Positions 35,601-44,115 are shown, counted from the first letter of the stretch. The stretch is DNA of 64,000 bases from Danxiaibacter flavus (GCF_041060425.1 NZ_JAULBC010000006.1:310001-374000); one strand, 5' to 3'. Program-made: numbers and translations. Notes: generated by a model from the sequence alone, not told the origin.

Positions 35601-36204
35601 GCAATTAAATGGCGCCTTAATTTTAAAAGCAAATGACTTCGCTTCTTGTTACTGCAGAAATGATGGCAACGGGAAATTTACATTAATGCCATTGCCATTT
35701 AAATCCCAGTTATCTGCTTTAAATGGCATTGTTGCAGACGACTTTGATGGTGATGGTAACCTTGACCTGGTGATGAATACCAACGACTACGGAACAGATG
35801 TAACCGTTGGCCGGTATGACGCCTTAAATGGGCTAATGTTGAAAGGAGATGGAAAAGGAAATTTTACACCTCAAACCATCCGGGAAAGCGGCATTTTTAT
35901 TCCGGGAAATGGAAAAGCACTGATCAAGCTGAGAGGTAATGGAGGTAATTATTTGATGGCTGCCGGACAAAACAGAGGACCGCTTAAAATATACGAGCTT
36001 AAGAAAGAACTCAATAATATTCCCCTGCAACCTGGTGATGTGAGCGCTGAAATAATTTATCAGAATGGTAAGAAACAAAGAACGGAATTCAATTACGGCT
36101 CATCCTTTTTGTCGCAATCAGCGAGGTTCATTAGCGTTGATAAAAGTATTAAGGCTGTATTTGTGTATGATAATCAGGGTAAGAAAAGAGCGTTAAGTTT
36201 TTAA
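32623..36204 (+). CDS. FG-GAP/VCBS-repeat lipoprotein with ASPIC/UnbV domain (CRTAC1-like)
   Basis: 1193 residues from ATG 32623 (six codons inside the longest frame). The lipoprotein signal ends LFFSC. Many FG-GAP/VCBS blades carry Ca-binding loops of the DxNxDGxxD type: DFNNDGLQDVYF, DINNDGWMDMYV, DYDNDGDLDVYL, DINKDGWKDIFV, DADGDGDLDLYV, DFDNDGWQDLII, DFDGDGNLDLVM. The ASPIC/UnbV domain spans about residues 513-600 (LNLNGLGAWVELYYGG, YLSSIQMNPHFGLG, IDSLVIKWPDGTKE). Probably a surface-exposed double propeller that binds ligand or protein; its enzymatic activity is unknown. Genes of this type commonly accompany SusCD pairs in Bacteroidota. The GH92-type gene starts 30 bp downstream. Confidence 0.92.
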   Translation: MKAILYKIVFFFFSVLFFSCRQHSTLFRLVSSEQSGIKFNNKIVENDSINPIDVTNIYNGGGVGVGDFNNDGLQDVYFTGNMTSNKLYLNKGKLQFEDITNAAGVSGNGKWCRGVSVIDINNDGWMDMYVCASMDHNPEVRKNLLYVNQGADNQGVPVFKEMAASYGLDDTTHTTMASFFDYDNDGDLDVYLVVNQILPTVNPSTFRPKITDGSFPSTGRLYRNDWDSSFKHPVFTNITQQAGLTIEGYGHGVNITDINKDGWKDIFVTNDFLSNDLLYINNHDGTFTDKAASYLKHTSANGMGNDVIDINNDGLSDIVELDMNPGDNYRKKMMLGSSSYQTFQLNDFFKYQYQYVRNSLQINQGPRINQNDSVGDPIFSDIGFYSGVSETDWSWCPLVADFDNDGLRDLVVTNGFPKDVTDHDFIAFRQESAPIAPESNTLAQIPEVKLHNYGFRNIGNCRFDEMSNDWGLSKPSFSNGAAYADLDNDGDLDMIINNINDEASLYENTLMNSGSKNEHYLSVQLNGDSLNLNGLGAWVELYYGGNMQAYEQTPYRGYLSSIQMNPHFGLGTTTSIDSLVIKWPDGTKELLRNVAVDQTIKINKKNAKDNYSWQMPALAQNAAFKEVTGKLGVQYAHSQKDCIDFNIQKLLPHKLSEYGPSLAAGDVNGDGLDDIIVGGNSSFGTTALLQTPTGSFLQRTITNTIESGDEYFQDMGTTLFDADGDGDLDLYVSRGGYECKGNTAIYQDQFFVNDGKGNFTIDSLAIPRNLTSKSCVRAVDYDKDGDLDLFVAGRVSPWNYPKAVSSCIYRNDSKNGHIKFTDVTNVVAKDLNNIGLVCDAMFTDFDNDGWQDLIIAGEWMPVTFLKNNKGSFENVTERSGVEKQVGWWNSIAGGDFDNDGDIDYVIGNMGQNSFFKASEQYPVSIYAKDFDNNDSYDAILSLYLPSSQDDPSKKEYPAPTRDDLVKQIIGMRSRFQNYKSYATATMDQVFKKEQLNGALILKANDFASCYCRNDGNGKFTLMPLPFKSQLSALNGIVADDFDGDGNLDLVMNTNDYGTDVTVGRYDALNGLMLKGDGKGNFTPQTIRESGIFIPGNGKALIKLRGNGGNYLMAAGQNRGPLKIYELKKELNNIPLQPGDVSAEIIYQNGKKQRTEFNYGSSFLSQSARFISVDKSIKAVFVYDNQGKKRALSF

Positions 36205-36234
36205 TCAGTATAACCACATAATAATTATACCACG

Positions 36235-38973
36235 ATGAAATTTTTACGGACGATTTATTTATTGCTCATTTCAATGGGATTTGCTCTAGCATCTTTTGCA
36301 GGAACAGATAATATTGCTCCTCGCGCAAAGATCACTGCATCAACTGAAGCCGGCAGTGCGTGTGCAGCTAAAAATATCGCAGATGGCGTGATAGGTGTAG
36401 ATGGAAAAGGAGAGTGGGTTTGTGAGGCTGATACAGCATATTGGGGATATATCCGCTTGCCATGGGTTCAGTTGGAATGGGATTCTGCGCAATGGGTTAA
36501 CAAAGTTGTGCTGTTTGACAGAGCTACACTGGCGCACAATGTCAAGGGGCTAAAAATGGTTTTCAGCGACGGGTCCGTTGAATGGGTAAATCAATTGCCT
36601 TCTGATGGAACGGGACTCGCAGTTGCATTTAAGGAGAGAAAAACAAAATGGATAAAGTTTGAAGTGTTTGATGGAACGGGCGGTCAGTTGGGCTTCTCCG
36701 AAATAGAAGTATATCCTTCAGCTGAACATGCCAAAGATTTTGTGTCCACGGTAGATCCATATATTGAGACAAACCGGGGACGGTATTTCTTTTTTATTAC
36801 GGGCAGTCTTCCCTTTGGAATGGCCACTTCGGCACCGCTTACCAGGAATAAAAACCAGTTTGGCGGAGGGTACAATTATAATGAAAATGAGATCCTGGGT
36901 TTTGAGCAGATCCATTCATGGATGATGTCGGGAATTGAGATCATGCCGGCCACAACTGCACAGAATCCCGCTGGCGGGCAACAGGCATGGAAGTCGCAGT
37001 TCAGGCATGATGACGAAATTGTACAGCCAGGGTATCACCGTGTAATGCTGCAGCAGAATAAAATATGGGTGGAGCAAACAGCGACTGAAAGAGTAAATTT
37101 TTATCGTTTCAGATATACAAAAAATACCGATGCGCGTGTCATCATCAATCTGGGCGGAATGGTTTCAAACTGCACCATGGTAGATGCAAAGGTTAATAAG
37201 ATAAATGATTATGAAATAGAAGGCTCATTCGGCACAATTAAACGTCTCTGGGGTGGGCCAACAGATGTGCGCGTGTTTTTTGTGATCAGGTTCAATAAAC
37301 CCTTCTCATCACTTAATGCATGGCAGGGCAGCAAAGCAGTTCAAAATGCCATTCAACAGGCGGCGGGCGATAGCCTTACGCTTGGCGCTGAATACAATAT
37401 GGCTGCAGGAGAGCAACTGCAGATGAAGATTGCTGTCTCTTATACGACTACTGACAATGCCAGGAAAAACCTTGATGAAGAATGTAATCATTGGAGTTTT
37501 GATGAAGTGCGTAACAACGCAAGAAATACCTGGAACGACTGCCTGGGAAAAATTGTAGTAAAAGGCGGCTCTGTTGCTCAACGCGTAAAATTCTATACTG
37601 ATCTGTGGCATGCACTATTAGGCCGCCAAAAGATCAATGACATCAGCGGTGATTATCCTGACAGAACAGAAGCGAAACCCGGGGGGCGTAAGGGGAACTT
37701 CACCGATGCTGTCTTCAAAATAAAAACGCTGCCCAAAGATGCCAGTGGCAAACCTAAATTCAATATGTATAATTCCGATGCGTTATGGCTCACACAATGG
37801 AACCTGAACATTTTGTGGAGCCTTGCATGGCCGGAAGTTTTGGATGATTTCTCTGCTTCCATGATCGAGTATGCAAACAATGGCTATTTGTTGCCACGCG
37901 GGCCTTGCGGTGGTGGTTACTCTTATATAATGACGAGTAACCCCGCGGCGAATTTAATCGCGGGCACTTACATGAAAGGTTTATTAAAGAAGGTAGATCC
38001 GGATCATGCATTCGAAGTAGTAAAACGGAATCAGTTGCCGGGCGGGATGTTGGGTAGCAAAGAAGATATAGAATTCTATACATCGAAAGGATGGTGGCCC
38101 GATAACGTGGGAATAACCATTGAAGCGGCTTTTCAGGATTGGGGTACGGCTCAAATGGCTTCAAGACTTGGTAAAAAGGATGATGTGGCATTCTTTAAAA
38201 AGCGATCTGCTAGTTGGGTAAATTGTTTTGATGCTGACAGTAAATTCTTGTTTCCCAAAAATAAGGATGGACAATTTATGCACAAGGATCCTTTGAGTGG
38301 TAACGGATGGATAGAAGCGAATGCATGGCAGGCTACGTGGGGTGTTTCACACGACATCGCCAAACTCGTTACTAAAATGGGTGGCGCTGACAGCTTCTGC
38401 AACAGGCTCAACTATGCTTTTGAGCAATCACGCGCTAAAGATTTCGTGTATGGTTATGGCAGTGGCTATGTAAGCTATGCTAATCAGCCCGGTTGCTCGA
38501 ATGCGCATGTATTCAGTTATGCAGGCAAACCCTGGCTCACACAATATTGGGTTCGCAGGGTAAAAGAACAGGCGTTTGGAGGTGTTACACCTGATTTGGG
38601 TTACGGAGGGCATGATGAGGACCAGGGACAGATGGGAGGAGTGAGTGCGTTGATGTCAATAGGTTTGTTTGACATAATGGGAGGAGAGGCGGAGAAGCCT
38701 GTGTATGAAATTACATCGCCGGTTTTTGATGAAGTATCTATTACATTGAATCAGAATTATTATAAAGGGAAGCAGTTTGTAATTAAATGTTTTAACAACA
38801 GCGAAACAAATTGCTACATACAATCAGCTACGTTAAATGGAGCCGATCTAAAGAAGTTCTGGTTTAGCCATGATGCTTTCGCAAACGGTGGGCAATTGAA
38901 TTTGTGGCTGGGTGCGAAGCCAAATAAGAAGTGGGGAACAACCGGTTTGCCGCCGGCATGTTCACAGCAATAA
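36235..38973 (+). CDS. GH92-type glycoside hydrolase with N-terminal discoidin-like domain
   Basis: 912 residues. Signal peptide to about residue 23 (SFAG), then an F5/8-type C (CBM32-like) domain (about 25-165: IAPRAKITASTEAGSACAAKNIADGVIG, WVQLEWDSAQWVNKVVLFDR, GFSEIEVYP). The GH92 N-domain begins VDPYIETNRGRYFFFITGSLPFGMATSAPLTRNKNQFGGGYNYNENEILGFEQIHSWM; the (alpha/alpha)6 part includes FTDAVFKIKTLP, WLTQWNLNILWSLAWPE, GNGWIEANAWQATWGV and GGYGGHDEDQGQMGG. GH92 enzymes are Ca-dependent exo-alpha-mannosidases; the acidic DED of the last motif (about 796-798) corresponds to the catalytic-base loop, although typical GH92 proteins read GNDDCGQMSAW there. So it may be a divergent subfamily with another substrate. 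Confidence 0.85.
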   Translation: MKFLRTIYLLLISMGFALASFAGTDNIAPRAKITASTEAGSACAAKNIADGVIGVDGKGEWVCEADTAYWGYIRLPWVQLEWDSAQWVNKVVLFDRATLAHNVKGLKMVFSDGSVEWVNQLPSDGTGLAVAFKERKTKWIKFEVFDGTGGQLGFSEIEVYPSAEHAKDFVSTVDPYIETNRGRYFFFITGSLPFGMATSAPLTRNKNQFGGGYNYNENEILGFEQIHSWMMSGIEIMPATTAQNPAGGQQAWKSQFRHDDEIVQPGYHRVMLQQNKIWVEQTATERVNFYRFRYTKNTDARVIINLGGMVSNCTMVDAKVNKINDYEIEGSFGTIKRLWGGPTDVRVFFVIRFNKPFSSLNAWQGSKAVQNAIQQAAGDSLTLGAEYNMAAGEQLQMKIAVSYTTTDNARKNLDEECNHWSFDEVRNNARNTWNDCLGKIVVKGGSVAQRVKFYTDLWHALLGRQKINDISGDYPDRTEAKPGGRKGNFTDAVFKIKTLPKDASGKPKFNMYNSDALWLTQWNLNILWSLAWPEVLDDFSASMIEYANNGYLLPRGPCGGGYSYIMTSNPAANLIAGTYMKGLLKKVDPDHAFEVVKRNQLPGGMLGSKEDIEFYTSKGWWPDNVGITIEAAFQDWGTAQMASRLGKKDDVAFFKKRSASWVNCFDADSKFLFPKNKDGQFMHKDPLSGNGWIEANAWQATWGVSHDIAKLVTKMGGADSFCNRLNYAFEQSRAKDFVYGYGSGYVSYANQPGCSNAHVFSYAGKPWLTQYWVRRVKEQAFGGVTPDLGYGGHDEDQGQMGGVSALMSIGLFDIMGGEAEKPVYEITSPVFDEVSITLNQNYYKGKQFVIKCFNNSETNCYIQSATLNGADLKKFWFSHDAFANGGQLNLWLGAKPNKKWGTTGLPPACSQQ

Positions 38974-39065
38974 TTGTATCAAAAATTTAGATCGGTTTTT
39001 ATAAGGTTATTAAAATTTAAAATGAAGCAGTGGATGAAAAACTGCTGTTATAATTGAAGTGCTAT

Positions 39066-40391
39066 ATGAAAAAAAGTGTAAAGACAATTGTGGGGCTATT
39101 ATGTTCTCTTATGTTGATTTGTAGTTGCAAGCCTCAGAAAAAAGAAACGAAGTTGTCAGAGGCTGATATCTTGCATCAAAACCAGGATCTGTTGACCGAG
39201 GTGATCATTTACGATGTATTTTCTCCGCCAGTTGCCAGCAGGATCTATACGTACTCATCGCTGGCCTCTTATGAAGCAATCCGCTTTGCCAAAGAAGGCA
39301 GCGCGTCAATAGCGGAAAAGCTACATGGCTTCGGAAAAATGCCTCAGCCGGAAGCCGGGAAAAAATATAATTATACGCTTGCTGCCACCAAAGCTTTCTT
39401 TACGGTAGTTCGCAATGTAAAAGTGTTCTCTGTTGATTCCCTGAAAACTTATGAAGAATCGGTCTATAATTATTTTAAGGAAAATTCAGATGACTCAACC
39501 TATCAACGATCTGTAGCATTTGGTGAAAGTGTAGCTCAGTCAATACTGGCAAGAGCAAAAACAGATGGCTATATTGATTCCAGGGGAAAGCCTAAATATC
39601 TTGGCAGTACCGATCCCGGGAAATGGAGACCAACACCGCCTGATTATTTAGATGGAGTAGAGTGGTGCTGGAATACAATGAAGCCAATGTTGATGGATTC
39701 TGCAGCGCAATTTACTCCGCCTGGCCCGCCAACATTCAGTAAAGACACCACCAGTCAATTTTATAAGAACGCCAAAGAAGTGTATACCATAAACACAACC
39801 TTAACGGAAGAGCAAAAAACAATTGCGCGGTACTGGGATGATAACCCGTTTGTGATAGAGCATTCAGGACATTTAATGTTTGGCAAGAAAAAGATTACTC
39901 CGGGTGGTCACTGGATGGGTATTGCAGCCATCGCGGCAAAGCAAACGAATGCGGATCCAGTGAAGATTGCAAAAGGTTATGCACTGACCGCGATTGCATT
40001 ATATGATGCATTTATTGCCTGTTGGGATGAAAAATACAGGAGTAGTGTTGTAAGGCCGGTTACAGTAATTAATGAGTGGATGGATAAAACTTTTTCGCCT
40101 TTTTTACAGACACCACCTTTTCCGGAATATCCAAGTGGTCATAGTTCAATAACTGCAGCGGCGTCTACCGTCCTGGCAAGTATGTATGGAGAAAATTTCT
40201 CCTTTCAGGATACAAGTGATCTGAGATACATCGGCATGCAGCGCCATTTTAATTCTTTCCAGGAGGCCGCTGCTGAAGCATCGATCAGCCGTGTGTATGG
40301 TGGTATTCACTATCGCAATAGTGTAGATGATGGTGCAGCCCAGGGAAAAAAGGTAGGAGCGCTTATTGTTGATAGAATATTGAAGAAATAA
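39066..40391 (+). CDS. Vanadium-dependent haloperoxidase/PAP2-family lipoprotein
   Basis: 441 residues from ATG 39066. The lipoprotein signal ends ICSC. The vanadate/phosphate pocket of the PAP2/haloperoxidase superfamily is complete: K323 and R330 in KYRSSVVRP, P356-S-G-H359-S in the second motif, and R409 plus H415 in SRVYGGIHYR. Family members either oxidise halides with H2O2 (vanadium form) or hydrolyse phosphate esters; bacterial lipoprotein forms of this length are mostly uncharacterised. It ends the + strand block and converges on a sulfatase gene; a dispersed repeat lies between. Confidence 0.9.
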   Translation: MKKSVKTIVGLLCSLMLICSCKPQKKETKLSEADILHQNQDLLTEVIIYDVFSPPVASRIYTYSSLASYEAIRFAKEGSASIAEKLHGFGKMPQPEAGKKYNYTLAATKAFFTVVRNVKVFSVDSLKTYEESVYNYFKENSDDSTYQRSVAFGESVAQSILARAKTDGYIDSRGKPKYLGSTDPGKWRPTPPDYLDGVEWCWNTMKPMLMDSAAQFTPPGPPTFSKDTTSQFYKNAKEVYTINTTLTEEQKTIARYWDDNPFVIEHSGHLMFGKKKITPGGHWMGIAAIAAKQTNADPVKIAKGYALTAIALYDAFIACWDEKYRSSVVRPVTVINEWMDKTFSPFLQTPPFPEYPSGHSSITAAASTVLASMYGENFSFQDTSDLRYIGMQRHFNSFQEAAAEASISRVYGGIHYRNSVDDGAAQGKKVGALIVDRILKK

Positions 40392-40443
40392 ATTAATGAT
40401 CTCTGTGTGACTATAATTGTTCATGGTATTGGATGAATATTAT

Positions 40444-40487
40444 GGTTACACAGAGAAATACAGGAGAAGACACGGAGTTGCACAGAG
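40444..40487. repeat. Dispersed inverted-repeat element, copy 3 (one arm)
   Basis: This arm (starts GGTTACACAGAGAAATACAG, ends GTTGCACAGAG) equals the reverse complement of 26379-26422 at 43 of 44 positions. The opposite arm is reduced to CTCTGTGTGACTAT at 40401. It fills the gap between two convergent stop codons. Confidence 0.85.
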
Positions 40488-40506
40488 GGTTCCGTTTAAA
40501 ATTCTA

Positions 40507-42003
40507 TTATTTATTCTTGATTGACGACAGCAGTGCCTCCAATTCTTTCACTTTTTCCGGATATTTTCCAGCAAGATTATTTTTCTCACCAATGTCTTCT
40601 TTTAAATTATACAATTGTGGAGACTTGTCGTTGCCGGTTTCAGTTCCTGTAAGGCTGTCATAGGCTGTTCCGCCTGATGGTGTGATATATTTCCAGCCCT
40701 CTTTTACAATCGATATTGAACCACCCTGTTCAATCAGTACATTTCTTCCTGTGGGCTTTTTGCCCAGCAAAGCCTGCAGATGATCTTCACTGTCTGTCGC
40801 ATTTCCTGCAGGCAGCTGTATATTTAAGAGCCTGGCAAATGAAGCCACCAGGTCTACCTGGCACATCAAAGCATCTGACACCCCTGCTTTTATTGTCGAC
40901 GGCCAGCTCACAATAAATGGAAGTCTCGTTCCTCCTTCAAATGCACTGTACTTGCCGCCACGCAACGGGCCCGCCGGCATGTGTCCGTTTTGTTTTGTTA
41001 CCGCCTCATCCTGGTAGCCATCGTCAAGCACCGGTCCGTTATCGCTGGTAAAGATGACAATGGTGTTTTTTGCAATGCCTGCAGCTTCCAGTTCTTTCAT
41101 GATCTCACCTACTGTCCAGTCCAGTTGCAGAATCACATCCCCTCTGTATCCTAATTTGCTTTTCCCTTTAAACATGGTTGCAGGCATGCGGGGAACATGG
41201 GGTTCTGTTGTCGCGAAATAAAGAAAGAAAGGATTCTTTTTATTTGCGTTGATCACTTCTTTCGCTTTACTCAAAAAGGTAAGAGAAACTTCTTCGTCAG
41301 TCCAGCGTGCTTTTTTACCACCGCTCATATAGCCGATGCGGCCAATGCCATTGACGATTGTCTGGTTATGACCTTGTCCCGGTGATGACTGCATCTTCAA
41401 CAACTCAGGATGATCTTTGCCTGTTGGATCATTGCCAATTGGTTTTTTATAATCCACTTCAATCGGATCCAGGCTATCCAGTGCAAGTACATCGCGGTTT
41501 TCCAGGAAGACAGTTGGTACCCTGTCTGCCGTTGCAGGAAAGATGAATGAATAGTCAAAGCCTACATCATTTGGACCATTTTCAATTGGCTTGTTCCAGT
41601 TCTTCGCAGTTTCTTTTCCAAGGCCAAGATGCCATTTGCCTACAATAGCTGTTTTATAGCCAGCCTGGCGAAATAAAGATGGTAGCGTTGTTTTGCCCGT
41701 AGGTATGATTAGCGGTGCATCGCCCGGAAGAATACGAATGCTTTCATCGCGCCATGGGTATTGTCCGGTGAGTAACGCATAGCGTGAGGGTGTACATGTA
41801 GCGGATGTTGCATGCGCATCAGTAAAGCGTAAACCCTGCTGTGCAAGCTTATCGATATTGGGTGTGCTTATTTGCCTGGCGCCGTAAACGCTAAGGTCTC
41901 CATAACCCAGGTCATCCGCGCAAATCACAATAACATTGGGCTTTTGTTGTGCGGCGCATGTTGCCGCGATAAACAGCAACAGTAAAAAAGATATTTTTTT
42001 CAT
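40507..42003 (-). CDS. Secreted type I sulfatase (arylsulfatase family)
   Basis: 498 residues. Signal peptide ends near CAAQ (residue 19). The alkaline-phosphatase-superfamily metal site starts with Asp30-Asp31 (VICADDLGYGDL). The formylglycine motif is C70-T-P-S-R with TGQYPWR downstream; Cys70 needs conversion by an anaerobic or FGE-type maturase encoded elsewhere. Further blocks are VGKWHLG, FLYFATTEPHVPRMP, FTSDNGP and GGKYSAFEGGTRLPFIVSWP. It removes sulfate esters, probably from the glycan imported by the neighbouring SusCD. It converges with the haloperoxidase gene and so is regulated apart from the + strand block. Confidence 0.94.
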   Translation of the reverse strand: MKKISFLLLLFIAATCAAQQKPNVIVICADDLGYGDLSVYGARQISTPNIDKLAQQGLRFTDAHATSATCTPSRYALLTGQYPWRDESIRILPGDAPLIIPTGKTTLPSLFRQAGYKTAIVGKWHLGLGKETAKNWNKPIENGPNDVGFDYSFIFPATADRVPTVFLENRDVLALDSLDPIEVDYKKPIGNDPTGKDHPELLKMQSSPGQGHNQTIVNGIGRIGYMSGGKKARWTDEEVSLTFLSKAKEVINANKKNPFFLYFATTEPHVPRMPATMFKGKSKLGYRGDVILQLDWTVGEIMKELEAAGIAKNTIVIFTSDNGPVLDDGYQDEAVTKQNGHMPAGPLRGGKYSAFEGGTRLPFIVSWPSTIKAGVSDALMCQVDLVASFARLLNIQLPAGNATDSEDHLQALLGKKPTGRNVLIEQGGSISIVKEGWKYITPSGGTAYDSLTGTETGNDKSPQLYNLKEDIGEKNNLAGKYPEKVKELEALLSSIKNK

Positions 42004-42392
42004 GCTCGAAAAGATTATGTGACCGGTCAGATGAGATCTGCAACCGGCCAGACGGGTTTATAACGTAGCTTTTAGTTTCCCATTGTTATTACTTTCTAAT
42101 GCCTTGTTGCTATGTAAATAATTTTTATAAATTAATTTCTAAGTTATTTAATTAGCCAAGACGTAAAATTACAGCTCTAAGTAATGACTTGAGTGGAGCT
42201 GGGCAAATTGATCAATCGTTTGCATTATGTTCTCAAACAAACATTTTAAAGTCAATGCATGCTGCGATTATTGTGATATTAAAGCCGGAAATTTTGCAAG
42301 CATGCACATTTCACTATTGACGATTCACGATTCACTACTTATTATTCACTTCCAAAAATGGCCTAACTTACCGGGCATTAAATCACTTCACT
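42004..42392. other. Divergent promoter region with heptamers
   Basis: 389 bp between the divergent sulfatase and AhpD-like genes; A/T-rich, no ORF. Holds the TTCACNA heptamers at 42310. Confidence 0.5.
42310..42351. repeat. Heptamer array TTCACNA
   Basis: Six 7-bp units in register: TTCACTA, TTGACGA, TTCACGA, TTCACTA, CTTATTA, TTCACTT. The same words, including the TTGACNA variant, occur at 8621-8648 and, inverted, at 8464-8543, 34 kb away. It ends 41 bp before the next ATG. Confidence 0.75.
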
Positions 42393-42923
42393 ATGTTTAA
42401 AGTTCCCGGATATGATGAAGTATCTCCCGCTGCACAGGAAGTGTTCAGTCAGTTAACAAAAACGTCTGGCAAAGTGCCCAATCTCTATGCTACTATTGGT
42501 TATTCAGGCAATGCATTAAGTTCTTACATGGCTTACGTGCATGCCCAGGTAAAGAATAGTTTTCACGGAAAAGAACGGGAAGCAATTTATCTTATCGTGT
42601 CTCAGTTTAACGGATGCGAATATTGCCTGGCCTCACATACGCAAAGTGCCATGAAGTTTGGATGGAAAGAGGAAGAAACACTTCAGCTGCGGGCTGGTAC
42701 TTTTCCCGATGCTAAATGGAAAATCATCTATAATGTCATACAATCTGTGATTGAAAACAGGGGAGCAGTTCAACAAGCGTTGCAGGACTTATTCTTTCAG
42801 TCAGGTTACAACGAAACTGCCTTGATCGATCTGATGGTATTGATCAACGTAATGAGCTTTACCAATTATGTTTTCAGACTAACTGCAATTCCAATAGACT
42901 TCCCAGCTGCAAAATCACTTTGA
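42393..42923 (+). CDS. Carboxymuconolactone decarboxylase/AhpD-like protein
   Basis: 176 residues, cytoplasmic. The AhpD-type redox site is Cys75-Glu-Tyr-Cys78 with His82 (NGCEYCLASHT), the EXnCXXCXXXH pattern of alkylhydroperoxidase D-type peroxidases. The surrounding helices (LYATIGYSGNALSSYMAYVHAQV, EREAIYLIVSQF, EEETLQLRAG, FTNYVFRLTAIPIDFP) fit the all-helical family and the 'uncharacterised peroxidase-related' subgroup. It probably reduces peroxides with a thiol donor. It stands alone. Confidence 0.9.
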   Translation: MFKVPGYDEVSPAAQEVFSQLTKTSGKVPNLYATIGYSGNALSSYMAYVHAQVKNSFHGKEREAIYLIVSQFNGCEYCLASHTQSAMKFGWKEEETLQLRAGTFPDAKWKIIYNVIQSVIENRGAVQQALQDLFFQSGYNETALIDLMVLINVMSFTNYVFRLTAIPIDFPAAKSL

Positions 42924-43485
42924 AAGCAAATGCAAAAAAATGCATGATTATGTTTTGGAAATGAAGCGGTGACAGCAAACTGCATTTCAAAATATTTTTT
43001 TAAAATCAACAAACAGCTACAAGAAAAAAGCCCGATATACCTGAGTTTTGTATCTATAAAGAATAGGCGAAATGTAGAATGCAGCAGACCTACTTTTTAG
43101 CCCTATTATGCTAGTCTTTTCATAAGCACAGTTAGATGTGAGCTCTAACAATGTTTTGGTAATACAAGCTTCGGTATTCCTGCTGAGGCTTCTTTCTTTT
43201 CTCAATTTTCAACAAATGTCTACACCGTTGAATGCGGTTCTCCATTACCTTGTCTGACTTTTACGCAACACAATTGAATAATAAGCGATGTATACCTGTG
43301 TTTTAATCCGGTTTGCCCTCTTGAAAACACAGAGAACCATTACGTCCGCCTGAACTGCAAAATGTAGTACTGGCTTAGGTTTTACTTGGGTTGTGTGGTT
43401 TCTGTTACGTTTTAATACCAGTAGTCAACTACTGTAAAAGCCCCGGTGTAATTTCCGGGGCTTTAGTGCCGTTTGCGTAAAAAAG
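42924..43485. other. Gene-free region left of the signalling cluster
   Basis: 562 bp without a credible gene. Contains two copies of the TCAACAAACGTCTACA-like motif (43006, two mismatches; 43209, one mismatch), a small AGTAGT/ACTACT dyad at 43420 and the terminator at 43436. Confidence 0.6.
43436..43464 (-). terminator. Rho-independent terminator of the response-regulator gene
   Basis: Stem AAGCCCCGG / CCGGGGCTT with loop AAATTACA, ending TTTT when read on the minus strand. It lies 21 bp after the stop at 43486. Confidence 0.88.
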
Positions 43486-44115
43486 TTATATAAGCTTGTA
43501 CTGTCTCGCTTTTTGAAGAAATTCGGGAAAACTTGTGATCTCAAGTTTTTGAAAAATTCTGGCCTTATGTGTCCGTATAGTTGTTGTTTCAACGTTCAGC
43601 GTGGCTGCTATCGCTTCGATGGATTTACCGTTGGCCAGCAGTTGTGCAATACTCAGTTCTCTTTTTGAAAGCCGCTCCAAAGGAGCAATGTCATGCTCAG
43701 GCTCGTCGCTTTGTGTAAGCATGGCTTTAAACTCTTCATTCACGTATTTTTCACCTTTCCTGATAATCGCATACAGTGCGTTAGATATCTCACTGATGGG
43801 GGCCTGCTTGTTGATATAGCCCATAATACCCATTTGATACAGCCGTTTTGCAAACACTTCGGTTGGACTGGTGGAAAAGAACAGGATCTTTTGATGGGGA
43901 TTCCGCTGCATGATCCATTCCGTTAAAGCAATGCCGTCCGTATCCGGCAGTGTCAGATCCAGGATCAGCAGATCAAAGTTTTCCTTCTTGAGCATCGTCG
44001 TACATTCCTCACCGGTACGTGCTTCAAAACACAGGACGGGTGGAAACTGCGATTGCAGTATATACAGCAGGCTTTGCCTGATGATCATATGATCATCCAC
44101 CAAAAGTACCTTCAT
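43486..44115 (-). CDS. NarL/FixJ-type response regulator (first copy)
   Basis: 209 residues. Receiver domain with acidic pair Asp7-Asp8, phospho-acceptor Asp53 (LLILDLTLPDTDG), a Ser/Thr switch (LFFSTS) and Lys in GYINKQA; then a LuxR-type helix-turn-helix (LSKRELSIAQLLANGKSIEAIAATLNVETTTIRTHKARIFQKLEI). It aligns without gaps with the regulator at 47435 across Asp53, so the two are paralogues. It lies 80 bp downstream of the large kinase on the same strand and is probably its partner. Targets unknown. Confidence 0.94.
   Translation of the reverse strand: MKVLLVDDHMIIRQSLLYILQSQFPPVLCFEARTGEECTTMLKKENFDLLILDLTLPDTDGIALTEWIMQRNPHQKILFFSTSPTEVFAKRLYQMGIMGYINKQAPISEISNALYAIIRKGEKYVNEEFKAMLTQSDEPEHDIAPLERLSKRELSIAQLLANGKSIEAIAATLNVETTTIRTHKARIFQKLEITSFPEFLQKARQYKLI

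Noticed and set aside
43017..43205. 62-codon minus-strand ORF left of the response regulator
   Set aside because: No recognisable sequence and it overlaps intergenic motifs; separated from the operon by the terminator at 43436.
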